This document shows positions 8,960 through 17,403 of a DNA stretch of 40,262 nucleotides, piece by piece. The first letter of the stretch is position 1; every line of letters begins with the position of its first letter. A model generated the notes under the pieces. That model was not told the DNA's origin and searched no databases. It was given only the letters and a program-made list of their open reading frames with translations. Source of the DNA: Clostridium sp. (lineage in GTDB: Bacteria; Bacillota; Clostridia; Clostridiales; Clostridiaceae); assembly GCA_017435645.1 (NCBI GenBank), contig JAFSER010000004.1, positions 1 to 40,262 of the forward strand, given 5' to 3'. The position numbers were made by a program, and so were the translations under genes.

Positions 8960-9826
8960 TTATTCCTCATCATAAACTTCTAAGTATTTTGTTTTAACTC
9001 CACTTTTTTCCCATCCAAGTATAGAATCTAAATTAACATTTTCTGCAGATTTAAATATTGACTTTTCAACACCATCAAAATTCTTTTTTAATTCCTTAAT
9101 AAGCTCTTTTATTTCATATCTTTTATTACCTATTTTTTCTGCAGCTACCATACAAGCACAGTTTAATGGCCAAATACCTGCATTATTTGTAAATCTCTTA
9201 ATATATTCTTCTTCTACATAATATAAAGGTCTAATAAGTTCCATTTCTGTAAAGTTAGCTGATTTAAACTTTGGCAACATAGTTTTAAAGTTACCAGCAT
9301 AAAGAACATTTAAAAGTGTTGTCTCAATTACATCATTATAATGGTGTCCTAAAGCTAGCTTATTGCATCCTAGTTCCTTTGCTTTATTATATAATGAACC
9401 TCTTCTCATTCTTGCACAAAGATAGCATGGATAATCTCTAGCCATCTTGTCTACAACTTCAAATACTTTTCCATCATATATATGTAGTGGTATTCCTAAA
9501 TGCTCACAATTTTCTATAAGAAGCTCTTTAATTTGTGGATGATATCCTGGATCCATTGCAATAAATTCTAAATCAAAATTCATTTGACCATGCTTTTTTA
9601 ATTCTTGAAAGCATTTAGCCATTAATAAGGAATCCTTTCCACCTGAAATAGCTACTGCAATTTTATCTCCTTCTTCAACTAGCTGATAGTCCTTAACTGC
9701 TCTAACAAACTTAGTCCATATATGTTTTCTATATTTTTTAACAAGGCTACGCTCTATTTCTGCTAAAGTTTTCTTTTCTTCAGTAGGAACAAGTCTCTCA
9801 CAGCCCTTTCCTGCTATACTACTCAA
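8960..9826 (-). CDS. TtcA-like tRNA sulfurtransferase (PP-loop ATPase)
   Basis: A 288-residue N-type ATP pyrophosphatase of the TtcA group, which adenylates and thiolates a tRNA base. The PP-loop is SGGKDS (61-66). Cys134 and Cys137 (CYLC), with CAC at 223-225, fit the cysteines that hold the iron-sulfur cluster and active site, and GHHYNDVIETTLLN is the second conserved block. The start is TTG at 9826, supported by GAGGTGA about 5 nt upstream; an ATG overlapping that region runs straight into a stop. In clostridia this family may act on tRNA or on a related sulfur transfer, so the exact base is open. Confidence 0.85.
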   Translation of the reverse strand: MSSIAGKGCERLVPTEEKKTLAEIERSLVKKYRKHIWTKFVRAVKDYQLVEEGDKIAVAISGGKDSLLMAKCFQELKKHGQMNFDLEFIAMDPGYHPQIKELLIENCEHLGIPLHIYDGKVFEVVDKMARDYPCYLCARMRRGSLYNKAKELGCNKLALGHHYNDVIETTLLNVLYAGNFKTMLPKFKSANFTEMELIRPLYYVEEEYIKRFTNNAGIWPLNCACMVAAEKIGNKRYEIKELIKELKKNFDGVEKSIFKSAENVNLDSILGWEKSGVKTKYLEVYDEE

Positions 9827-9889
9827 ATCATCACCTCATTTAATAATATTTATAAATTATATCATCTTTTAAATAGATTGTCTTTAATA

Positions 9890-11254
9890 TTATTCTTTTA
9901 TATTAGACTTTATTGCCTGTGGAAAATTAAATATATTTTCAGGATTATATTTTTCTTTTATCTCTCTTAACTTCTTATAATTTTCTCCATAATACTCTTT
10001 TTCAAACTCATATAACTCATTAAACGGGAAATTAACAAAGGATCCTACTGTCATTGAACCTATAATCTTAAAGTTATCTATTATCCATTTCTTATTTTCT
10101 TCTGCAAATTCATCTTCTTCCCATACTGACTGAATTCCAAGAATAAATCGTGCATCTCTATAATAAAAAGCAGTATCATCTCTATTTATATCTGAAATAG
10201 CTCCTCCTAATCCATAAAATGATATAGCATTGTAATAATATCCCTTTGATGGATTACTAACTATATTAATAAACCTTTTAATTTCTTCTTTACTATAATC
10301 TTTATAAACAAATCTTCCTGTAGATTTATACTTTTCATAATCTGGATGACTGTCTTGTATCCATCTATTACAGTCTAAAAGGCTTCTTTCTTCTACTATA
10401 ACTTCTATATTCTTATCTACTTCTAATAATGGTTTTAATATTTTTCTTGCTTCTACAGTATCTCCATAAAATATTCCTGTTGCTTTTACTCCTCTTCCAT
10501 TTACAACAGAATTATATATAGCTGTTTTTAAATTTATTCTTCTATCTAAATCTTTATATAAATCTTGTAGTTCTAATATAAATTTAGTTATTATTTCATC
10601 AGTTGAGTTAGGATAGTTTATATAAATTATACTTGCTTTTTCTGCCTTTATATCTAACTTTAAAGTCATAGATGTTATAACACCAAAGTTACAACCACCA
10701 CTTCCCATTAAAGCCCAAAATAAATCCTTATTTTCTTTATTATTAGCAATTATTTTTTTTCCCTTAAAATTTATTATTTCAACTTCTATTAAACTATCAG
10801 AGGCAAGTCCTAAATATCTTGATGAATAACCCCATCCTCCACCTAATATTAATCCTGCTACTCCAACAGTTGGACATCCTCCACCAGGAAAAGCATATCC
10901 CTTACTTCCTAATGCTTCATAGGCTTCTCTATTTCTAACTCCACCACCTATTTTTACTTTTCCTTCTTCTTCATTTATTACAATAGTGTTAATATTACTT
11001 ACATCTATTATAGCTACATCATCACCTGTTGAATATCCCTCATAATTATGGCCACCTGATCTTATCCTAAGCTCTATATTATTTTCTGTAGCCCACTTTA
11101 TAGCATTAATTATATCTTCTTCGTTATAGCAATAAATTATAATATAAGGTTGTTTCTTTATAGCTCTATTCCAAGATAAAATATGTTCCTTATAATCTTT
11201 ACTTTCCTTTGTTATTATTTTCCCTGTTAAAGTTGAATAATCAAAAGTCCTCAT
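9890..11254 (-). CDS. FAD-dependent oxidase of the berberine bridge enzyme family
   Basis: A 454-residue PCMH-type flavoprotein. The FAD-binding domain (about 35-210) shows both attachment points of bicovalent FAD: His69 in RSGGHNYEG and Cys127 in PGGGCPTVGVAG. The C-terminal BBE segment YYGENYKKLREIKEKYNPEN closes the active site. Bacterial relatives oxidise sugars or other alcohols with oxygen, which is notable in an anaerobe and could mean an alternative acceptor or use during aerated sporulation. There is no signal peptide, so it is cytoplasmic. The gene is monocistronic and divergent from the cotJ operon. Confidence 0.88.
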   Translation of the reverse strand: MRTFDYSTLTGKIITKESKDYKEHILSWNRAIKKQPYIIIYCYNEEDIINAIKWATENNIELRIRSGGHNYEGYSTGDDVAIIDVSNINTIVINEEEGKVKIGGGVRNREAYEALGSKGYAFPGGGCPTVGVAGLILGGGWGYSSRYLGLASDSLIEVEIINFKGKKIIANNKENKDLFWALMGSGGCNFGVITSMTLKLDIKAEKASIIYINYPNSTDEIITKFILELQDLYKDLDRRINLKTAIYNSVVNGRGVKATGIFYGDTVEARKILKPLLEVDKNIEVIVEERSLLDCNRWIQDSHPDYEKYKSTGRFVYKDYSKEEIKRFINIVSNPSKGYYYNAISFYGLGGAISDINRDDTAFYYRDARFILGIQSVWEEDEFAEENKKWIIDNFKIIGSMTVGSFVNFPFNELYEFEKEYYGENYKKLREIKEKYNPENIFNFPQAIKSNIKE

Positions 11255-11490
11255 CTTGTCACCTTCTTCAAAAATTATTTAAATATGTAAAATCAATTCA
11301 ACCTATACTAGCATCAAAATCTATTCTATATAAGATAATATCATATAAAGATTTAAAATCAATATTCTTAATTTTTCTTTTATATAATTTATTTTTCTAC
11401 TTTTTTAGAATTTTTCTCTAAATAAATTATCACATATATATTATTTCGACATATTTTATTAGTATAGTTCTATAATGAAAGGATGTTTTT

Positions 11491-11766
11491 ATGTACTATC
11501 GTAAAGATAATAATTGCGATAAATGTAATGATTGTATGAGCAATCCTGGTAAAGATTACTGTAATACTACTTGTAAAGATAAAGATATGAATTGTTATGA
11601 ATCCTATAAAGTTTATAATCCACATGTTTATTCAAAGGCTACTGTTGTTGTTCAACCTTATAAAAATTTATATTGTATAAATGATGCTTTTGAAGCTGGA
11701 ACTATATTTAAAGATTTATATAGTCCTTATTGTGATGTTAAATATTTAGGAGGTAAAAATAAATAA
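11491..11766 (+). CDS. cotJA: Spore coat protein CotJA
   Basis: A 91-residue Cys- and Asn-rich small protein. The central part (YNPHVYSKATVVVQPYKNLY ... AFEAGTIFKDLYSPY) is the CotJA core. The N-terminus carries eight Cys in the first 36 residues (CDKCNDCMS and CNTTCKDKDMNC), a clostridial addition. The ATG follows GAAAGGATG. It is the first gene of cotJABC; its last base is the first of cotJB. Expected in the inner spore coat under mother-cell sigma control. Confidence 0.92.
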   Translation: MYYRKDNNCDKCNDCMSNPGKDYCNTTCKDKDMNCYESYKVYNPHVYSKATVVVQPYKNLYCINDAFEAGTIFKDLYSPYCDVKYLGGKNK

Positions 11767-12029
11767 TGAAAAGGCATGAATATTTAGAAGTAATACAAAA
11801 GCTACAATTCTTTTTAGTAGACCTTAATTTATTTTTAGATGTAAATCCAACTTGTGAAAAGGCTAAAGCTGATTATGATAAAGTGTCTAGTGAATTAAAA
11901 AAGACTATTTGGAATTATGAAAAAGAATATGGTCCTTTAACTAACTTTGGTTATGCTTATTTTCAAAACCCTGAAGATTGGGTTAATTCTCCTTGGCCAT
12001 GGGAAAATACTAAAGGGGGTAAAAAATAA
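11766..12029 (+). CDS. cotJB: Spore coat protein CotJB
   Basis: An 87-residue protein with the CotJB pattern: an N-terminal helix (EYLEVIQKLQFFLVDLNLFLD), an NPTCEKAKADYDKVSSELK segment and the aromatic C-terminus FQNPEDWVNSPWPWE. The ATG overlaps the TAA of cotJA and its stop overlaps the cotJC start, so the three are translationally coupled. It assembles with CotJA and CotJC in the coat. Confidence 0.93.
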   Translation: MKRHEYLEVIQKLQFFLVDLNLFLDVNPTCEKAKADYDKVSSELKKTIWNYEKEYGPLTNFGYAYFQNPEDWVNSPWPWENTKGGKK

Positions 12030-12604
12030 TGTGGTATTATGTTAAAACTTTACAACATCCAGTAAATTTAAAATCTACAGATGTAGGAATGGCTAAGCTT
12101 TTAGTTACTCAATATGGTGGTCCTGATGGAGAACTAAGTGCTGCTCTTAGATATTTAAATCAAAGATATTCTATGCCAACTAATAAATCAAAGGCTCTTT
12201 TGACAGATATTGGAACTGAAGAGCTTGCTCATGTTGAAGTAATGGCTACAATGGTTCATCAAATAATGGAAAATGCTTCAATTGATGATATAAAAGCTGC
12301 TGGTTTAGATGGTCACTATGTAGATCATGGAAAAGGTTTATTCTATACTGATGCTAATGCAAATCCTTGGACTGCAACCTATATCCAATGTAAAGGAGAT
12401 GTAGTATCAGATTTAACTGAAAATATGGCTGCTGAACAAAAAGCAAGAGCTACTTATGAATGGTTAATGAATATAACTGATGATATGGAAATTAAAAAAA
12501 TTCTTGGTTTCTTAAGAGAAAGAGAAGTTGTTCACTTCCAAAGATTTGGTGAAGCTTTAGTTGATATTCAAGATAATACAAAACTAACAGATTTCTGTAA
12601 ATAA
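12029..12604 (+). CDS. cotJC: CotJC, manganese-catalase-like spore coat protein
   Basis: A 191-residue ferritin-like protein with the dimanganese ligand pattern: Glu in the LSAALRYL helix, TEELAHVEVMATMVHQI, ENMAAEQKARATYEWL and REREVVHFQRFGEAL. These are the four-helix Glu/His sets of manganese catalases. It probably removes peroxide or forms the coat scaffold. It is the last gene of the operon, followed by a terminator at 12611-12680. Confidence 0.95.
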   Translation: MWYYVKTLQHPVNLKSTDVGMAKLLVTQYGGPDGELSAALRYLNQRYSMPTNKSKALLTDIGTEELAHVEVMATMVHQIMENASIDDIKAAGLDGHYVDHGKGLFYTDANANPWTATYIQCKGDVVSDLTENMAAEQKARATYEWLMNITDDMEIKKILGFLREREVVHFQRFGEALVDIQDNTKLTDFCK

Positions 12605-12610
12605 TAATAT

Positions 12611-12680
12611 GGATATAATATTATATTAATTGTTCTATAATTACACTATAGATTTTATTAATATAATATTATATCCTTTT
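12611..12680 (+). terminator. Terminator of cotJABC
   Basis: The 20-nt arm beginning GGATATAATATTATATTAAT is perfectly repeated in reverse near 12657-12676, and TTTTT follows. It begins 7 nt after the cotJC stop. Confidence 0.85.
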
Positions 12681-13240
12681 TAAATTAAAGGTAATTTTAA
12701 ACCTTATAAAAATCTATAAAATATATATTAAAATTATTATAGTAAAAATATAGATACCTATATTTTTCTTTTCTATAAGTTACCTCTAAACAAAATAACT
12801 CTATATCTTCTCTTTATAAATAAGCTTTGTAATATAATTATCCCTTCCATCAAAAATATATTTTTTACTATTATAACTATACTTTACTAAAATCATTAAT
12901 ATATAAATATCATTTTTAAAAACTTTCAACACTTTCATAAATTAATATTTATATAATAAAACCTATAATATTAATACTAATTAATATTATATTTTTAGTA
13001 AATAAACCTTCCTTTATTTTAACTTCAATTTATGTTTAATTAAATTAATATATTCATTTCTGGTAATTTCAATGACATAAACTTTACTTTTACTAAATAA
13101 AAAATACTATATCTTCCCATTGAAATACTACTTTTATTAATTTCTATATTTTTAAATATACTTTGATAAATTGCTAATATTTATAATTTTTTTGAGAAAC
13201 ATTCCTAAGAATATAGTAACTCTCTTTAAAACATACTATA
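12681..13240. other. AT-rich intergenic region with no gene seen
   Basis: About 560 nt of very AT-rich sequence. No open frame with a ribosome binding site or stable structure was recognised. It must hold the promoter of the Coat F pair. Confidence 0.6.
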
Positions 13241-13257
13241 CATGGAGGTGAAGTAAA

Positions 13258-13431
13258 ATGACTTCAAAAGAACTACTATATATAGCTGATGCCTTAGGTC
13301 ATGAAAAATTTATGGAAAGCATATGTAAAGAAACAGCAACTAAATTACAAGATGCTGAATTAAAAAATCTAGTTACACAATATGAAGCTAAACATAAAGA
13401 ATTATTTGGAAGACTATTTTCATTATTATAG
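13258..13431 (+). CDS. Small Coat F-like spore protein, 57 residues
   Basis: An ATG at 13258 follows GGAGGTGAAGTAAA. The product starts MTSKELLYIADALGHEKFME and is a helical hairpin with acidic and Lys-rich helices. This resembles the short first member of clostridial Coat F-like (ferritin-fold) pairs. It is followed 12 nt later by the 81-residue gene, with a GGAGGATT site between. The pair probably forms a complex in the spore coat. Assignment rests on the pairing and helical pattern. Confidence 0.7.
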   Translation: MTSKELLYIADALGHEKFMESICKETATKLQDAELKNLVTQYEAKHKELFGRLFSLL

Positions 13432-13443
13432 GAGGATTTACAC

Positions 13444-13689
13444 ATGGATGATAAATGTTTATTAGAAAACATTCTTCAATTAACTAAAGGCGCTACTGAC
13501 TTATATCTTCATGCTACAACTGAAGGTTCTACAGAAAATATTCATACAACATTTCATGACTTATTACATGAAACTTTAAAAATTCAAAATGAAATTTATA
13601 AAAAAATGGAAGCAAAAGGTTGGTATCCAGTTGAACAAGTTGAGCAAGCAAAAATTGATCAAACTAAACAAAAATTTGTAATGCAATAA
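13444..13689 (+). CDS. Coat F domain spore coat protein
   Basis: An 81-residue protein with the Coat F pattern: LLENILQLTKGATDLYLHAT, a middle helix FHDLLHETLKIQNEIYKKMEAKGWYP, and a Gln/Lys-rich tail with repeated VEQ. The KGWYPVEQV segment is typical of CotF-type proteins. Its operon partner is the 57-residue gene just upstream. A terminator follows at 13709-13747. Confidence 0.85.
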   Translation: MDDKCLLENILQLTKGATDLYLHATTEGSTENIHTTFHDLLHETLKIQNEIYKKMEAKGWYPVEQVEQAKIDQTKQKFVMQ

Positions 13690-13708
13690 AAAATAAATTT
13701 AACCTAAA

Positions 13709-13747
13709 AAAAGTGGGTAATAGTATAAAACTAATGCCCACTTTTTG
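13709..13747. terminator. Bidirectional terminator between the Coat F pair and the sialic acid operon
   Basis: AAAAAGTGGG is paired with CCCACTTTTT around an AT-rich loop. The A and T runs on both sides suit both directions; it also ends the long nan operon after nanK. Confidence 0.85.
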
Positions 13748-13784
13748 AAATAAGAGGAATATATAATTTAAAAATTATATCTAA

Positions 13785-14723
13785 CTAATTAGTTATATTA
13801 TAATATACAGCACCAACTAACCCAGCATCATTACCTAGTTCTGCAGCTTCTATTTTTAAGCTTTCTCCAAACTTTTTCATAACTTTAGTTAAAACGTAAT
13901 TTCTTACAGGCTCTATAAATAACTTTTCTTGTTTACTTACAGCACCACCAATTAAAATTATTTCTGGATTAAAAATATGAACTAAACTAACTAGTCCTTT
14001 TCCTATATTCTCAATCCAAGCATCTACAACTTCCTGTAATTTTTCATTATTATTTTCTAATTCATCAAATATATATTTACCGTTAATATCTTCTTTATTT
14101 ATTGATAAATTACCTATTTCATCATATTTTTCTCTAACCATTCTAATTAATGCAGTCATTGAAGCATATTGTTCATAGCAACCTATATTCCCGCAAGTAC
14201 ATTCTCTTCCATTAGAATCTATAGAAAAATGTCCAAGTTCTCCTGCTATACCTATATTACCTAGAAGTATTTTAGAGTCAACTATTATTCCACCACCTAC
14301 TCCAGTTCCTATAGTTATTCCTATAGCATTTTTATATCCTTTTGCTTTTCCTACCCATTGTTCTCCAATAACCATGCTATTCGCATCATTAATTACAGTA
14401 GTTTTTACATTATATATTTCTTCTAGCTCTTTTTTTATTTCTGTTCCACACCAGTTTTTAATATTTCCTCCAACACCAACAATAGCCCCAATATTGCTAT
14501 TAACTTGCCCTGTTGCAGATACACCTATTCCTTTAAGAGCACTTTTATCTACATTATTTTCTTCTAAAAATAACTTTATCGATTTTTTTACAGTTTCAAA
14601 CATAGGAGTTTCGTAATTATCAAAGGAAACACTGTAATTATTTGTAGCACTAATTTCTCCTTTATTATTAACTAACCCTAATTTTACTGTAGTTCCCCCT
14701 ATATCAACACCTAAATAAACCAT
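13785..14723 (-). CDS. nanK: N-acetylmannosamine kinase (ROK family)
   Basis: A 312-residue ROK sugar kinase. The ATP-binding DIGGTTVKLG lies at residues 6-15, and the ROK zinc site is CTCGNIGCYEQYAS. The GELGH segment supplies sugar-binding Glu and His. By context it phosphorylates N-acetylmannosamine made by NanA, giving the substrate of NanE. ROK proteins are hard to tell apart by sequence and glucokinase is possible, but the last position of a nan operon, 6 nt after nanE, makes NanK the best call. Confidence 0.88.
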   Translation of the reverse strand: MVYLGVDIGGTTVKLGLVNNKGEISATNNYSVSFDNYETPMFETVKKSIKLFLEENNVDKSALKGIGVSATGQVNSNIGAIVGVGGNIKNWCGTEIKKELEEIYNVKTTVINDANSMVIGEQWVGKAKGYKNAIGITIGTGVGGGIIVDSKILLGNIGIAGELGHFSIDSNGRECTCGNIGCYEQYASMTALIRMVREKYDEIGNLSINKEDINGKYIFDELENNNEKLQEVVDAWIENIGKGLVSLVHIFNPEIILIGGAVSKQEKLFIEPVRNYVLTKVMKKFGESLKIEAAELGNDAGLVGAVYYNITN

Positions 14724-14729
14724 ATCTAC

Positions 14730-15428
14730 TTACCCTCTTTTTATTTCTTTCATAAATCTTTCAGTTATTTCTAAAGGTCTAGTTATTGCACCACCAACAA
14801 CTACTGCATACGCACCAATTTCAAGCATTTTTGCAGCTTGTTCTGGATAATGTACTCTTCCTTCTGCTATTACTGGAATATCAACTGAATTTACTAATTT
14901 TTCAACTAATTCATAATCAGGTCCATCTAGCTTTTCTGTATAATCTGTATATCCACTTAATGTAGTTCCAATAAAGTCTACACCAGCTTTATATGCATTT
15001 ACACCCTCTTCATAATTAGATATATCTGCCATTATTAATAAATCTGGATATTTATCTTTAATTTTCTTTATAAATTCTTCTACTGTTTCATGGCTTACTC
15101 TTTCTCTTAAAGTACAATCTGTAGCCACTATATCAGCACCTGCTTCTACTAAAGCATCAATTTCATCCATAGTAACTGTAATAAAAGGACCATAACCTTC
15201 AGATACCTTTTTAATTATTCCTATAATAGGTAATCCTGTTTCTTCTTTTATTTTTACTACATCTAATACACCATTAGTTCTAATTGCACAAGCACCTGCT
15301 CTTTTTGCTGCTCTAGCCATCAATGGCATTATTGTATCATTTTCTATATATAATGGTTCACCAGGTAATGCCTGACATGATACTATTAATCCACCTTTTA
15401 ATGCTTCTAAAATTTCTTCTTTTCTCAT
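14730..15428 (-). CDS. nanE: N-acetylmannosamine-6-phosphate 2-epimerase
   Basis: A 232-residue TIM-barrel enzyme that converts ManNAc-6-P to GlcNAc-6-P. The N-terminal LKGGLIVSCQALPGEPLY is the NanE hallmark, followed by ARAAKRAGACAIRTNG, the IIGIIKK segment with the catalytic Lys, and the C-terminal phosphate site AEGRVHYPEQAAKMLEIGAY with VVVGGAITRP. The frame is full length. It follows the esterase pair with a 47-nt gap and precedes nanK. Confidence 0.96.
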   Translation of the reverse strand: MRKEEILEALKGGLIVSCQALPGEPLYIENDTIMPLMARAAKRAGACAIRTNGVLDVVKIKEETGLPIIGIIKKVSEGYGPFITVTMDEIDALVEAGADIVATDCTLRERVSHETVEEFIKKIKDKYPDLLIMADISNYEEGVNAYKAGVDFIGTTLSGYTDYTEKLDGPDYELVEKLVNSVDIPVIAEGRVHYPEQAAKMLEIGAYAVVVGGAITRPLEITERFMKEIKRG

Positions 15429-15475
15429 TTTTACACCCCTTTATCTTTATCTAAAATTAAAGTGCTATAGTATTT

Positions 15476-16432
15476 TTATTTAAATAACATAAATTTAAGA
15501 TTTTCATTTTCAAAAAAGTTATTTAACTCATGACCAAATTTATGAAAAATTAAATGTTTCTTTTGACAATTTGCATTATTAATAACTGCATATTGAGTAC
15601 TTGGAGGACAAATATTATCTAAGAGTCCTGTTCCTACCAATAACTCACAATTTAATCTCTTCGCAAAATTAACTATATCTATATAAGCTAATTTCTCAAA
15701 TACCTCTACTTCTCTTAAATGCATTGGATCAAACCATCTAAAATAATATCTTATTCCTTCATAGGCATCTTTATCTAAATCCATTTCCCAAACTCTCTTA
15801 AAATCAGCTAAAAATGGATATTGCATAGAGCATTTTTTTATATTCTTATTAAAAGCTGCTACTACTAATGCTAAAGCTGCTCCCTGTCCTTTTCCAAAGG
15901 TAATCATTTTATTAACATCTGTTTTTTCAAATTTTTCTACTATTTTAGAAAGAATATATGCATCTAAATAAACTTTTCTATAATACATATTTTCTAATGT
16001 ATCATCAATACCTAAAATAACATGTCCTGATACAGTGCTTCCCTTACTTCCTCCAAGGTCTTCACTTCTACCACCTTGTCCTCTACAGTCCATAGCCACT
16101 ACTGAATAGCCTATTCCTATATATCTTGTTAAATGGTGCCATCCTCTACTAGCTTCCTTATAATCATGGAATTCTAAAACTGTTGGCACTTTTTTATTAG
16201 CTTTAGGACAAATATATTTTGCATATATTTCAGCTCCATCTATACCTTTAAAAAATATTTCATAATAATCTGCTTGATTATTCTTAAAATCCTTTTTTAC
16301 AATTTTATACTGAAGCTCAATATTTTCAATATTTTTTATTTCATTTTCCCAAAATTCATCAAAATCATCAGGTATAATGCCCTTTCCCAAATATGATTCC
16401 ATTTCCTTTATAGGCATATCTAACATTGGCAT
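15476..16432 (-). CDS. CE7-family esterase homologue lacking the catalytic serine (pseudoenzyme)
   Basis: A 318-residue alpha/beta-hydrolase closely related to the neighbour at 16434. The fold markers remain: MDCRGQGGRSEDLGG, DNICPPST with Asp272, and His301 in FGHE. The nucleophile motif is GKGQGA instead of GxSQG, so residue 182 is Gly (codon 15887-15889, GGA), two base changes from any Ser codon. The oxyanion-hole segment FHGYPG is also altered, to FHDYKE. The reading frame is intact and the gene lies 1 nt from its partner, so a retained non-catalytic role (partner subunit or sugar binding) is likelier than simple decay. A different nucleophile cannot be excluded. Confidence 0.85.
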   Translation of the reverse strand: MPMLDMPIKEMESYLGKGIIPDDFDEFWENEIKNIENIELQYKIVKKDFKNNQADYYEIFFKGIDGAEIYAKYICPKANKKVPTVLEFHDYKEASRGWHHLTRYIGIGYSVVAMDCRGQGGRSEDLGGSKGSTVSGHVILGIDDTLENMYYRKVYLDAYILSKIVEKFEKTDVNKMITFGKGQGAALALVVAAFNKNIKKCSMQYPFLADFKRVWEMDLDKDAYEGIRYYFRWFDPMHLREVEVFEKLAYIDIVNFAKRLNCELLVGTGLLDNICPPSTQYAVINNANCQKKHLIFHKFGHELNNFFENENLKFMLFK

Positions 16433-16433
16433 A

Positions 16434-17399
16434 CTACATATCCTCCTTTAAGAAAAAGTCTATTAGCATATCATCAAAGGCACTTATTTCCTCATGAGTA
16501 TAGTCTGGGAAAATAATATGTTGCTTTTTAGATTTTATATTATTATAAGCAGCAAATTGAGTAGATGGTGGACAAATATTATCCATAAGTCCTGTCCCCA
16601 TTAATACCTCTGCTTCTAATCTAGTTACTAAATTATGAACATCTATATAACCAAGTTTTGTAAACATTTCTTTTTTATCATTGCCTATTGTATTGAACCA
16701 CCTTGAATAATATCTAAGGCCTTCATAAGCTACTAAATCTAAATCCATATCATATACTCTTTCATAGTCTGATAAAAATGGATAAAGAGCAGCACATTTT
16801 TTTATTATTGGATTTAAAGATGTGCAAGCTAAAGTTATTCCTGCACCTTGACTAGCTCCATTTGCATATATTCTATTTTTATCAATTCCATCAAGCTCCT
16901 TAGCTATTCTACACAATATAGATGCATTTTGAAAAAGCCTTACATAATACATATCCTTAGCTTCTCCATCTAGCCCTGCAATAATATGTCCTGATACTGT
17001 AGTGCCTTTAAATCCTCCAATATCCTCTCCTTTTCCACCTTGTCCTGGGCAATCCATAGCTATTAAAGCGCATCCCATTCCAGCAAAGGAAGTTTGTTCA
17101 AACCACCCCCTACTTGCTCCTGGATATCCATGAAATTGAAGAATTAATGGTAGCTTATCATCTGATTTAGGCTTAACATACTTTGCATAAACCTCTTCTC
17201 CATTTATACCTTCAAACCACAAATCATAATAAGAACAAGCTTCAAAACCACTTATCTCACTATCTGTAATAGAATATCTTAAAGTGTGATTCTTTACTTC
17301 TTCCATTCTCTCATCCCAAAACTTATGAAAATCCTCTGGCATTGGGTTTGTTCCTCTATACTTTTTAAGCTCATCTAATGGCATATCTACTACTGGCAT
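16434..17399 (-). CDS. CE7-family acetylesterase (acetyl xylan esterase/cephalosporin C deacetylase type)
   Basis: A 321-residue cytoplasmic carbohydrate esterase. Its catalytic triad is visible: Ser183 in NGASQGAG, Asp273 in MDNICPPST and His302 in YTHEE. The oxyanion region HGYPGASRGW and the RGQGG-like CPGQGGKGEDIGG are intact. CE7 enzymes remove O-acetyl groups from sugars. In this operon the likely job is to de-O-acetylate imported sialic acids, since O-acetyls hinder the lyase. It follows the flavoprotein gene by 4 nt. Confidence 0.88.
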   Translation of the reverse strand: MPVVDMPLDELKKYRGTNPMPEDFHKFWDERMEEVKNHTLRYSITDSEISGFEACSYYDLWFEGINGEEVYAKYVKPKSDDKLPLILQFHGYPGASRGWFEQTSFAGMGCALIAMDCPGQGGKGEDIGGFKGTTVSGHIIAGLDGEAKDMYYVRLFQNASILCRIAKELDGIDKNRIYANGASQGAGITLACTSLNPIIKKCAALYPFLSDYERVYDMDLDLVAYEGLRYYSRWFNTIGNDKKEMFTKLGYIDVHNLVTRLEAEVLMGTGLMDNICPPSTQFAAYNNIKSKKQHIIFPDYTHEEISAFDDMLIDFFLKEDM

Positions 17400-17403
17400 T
17401 TAA

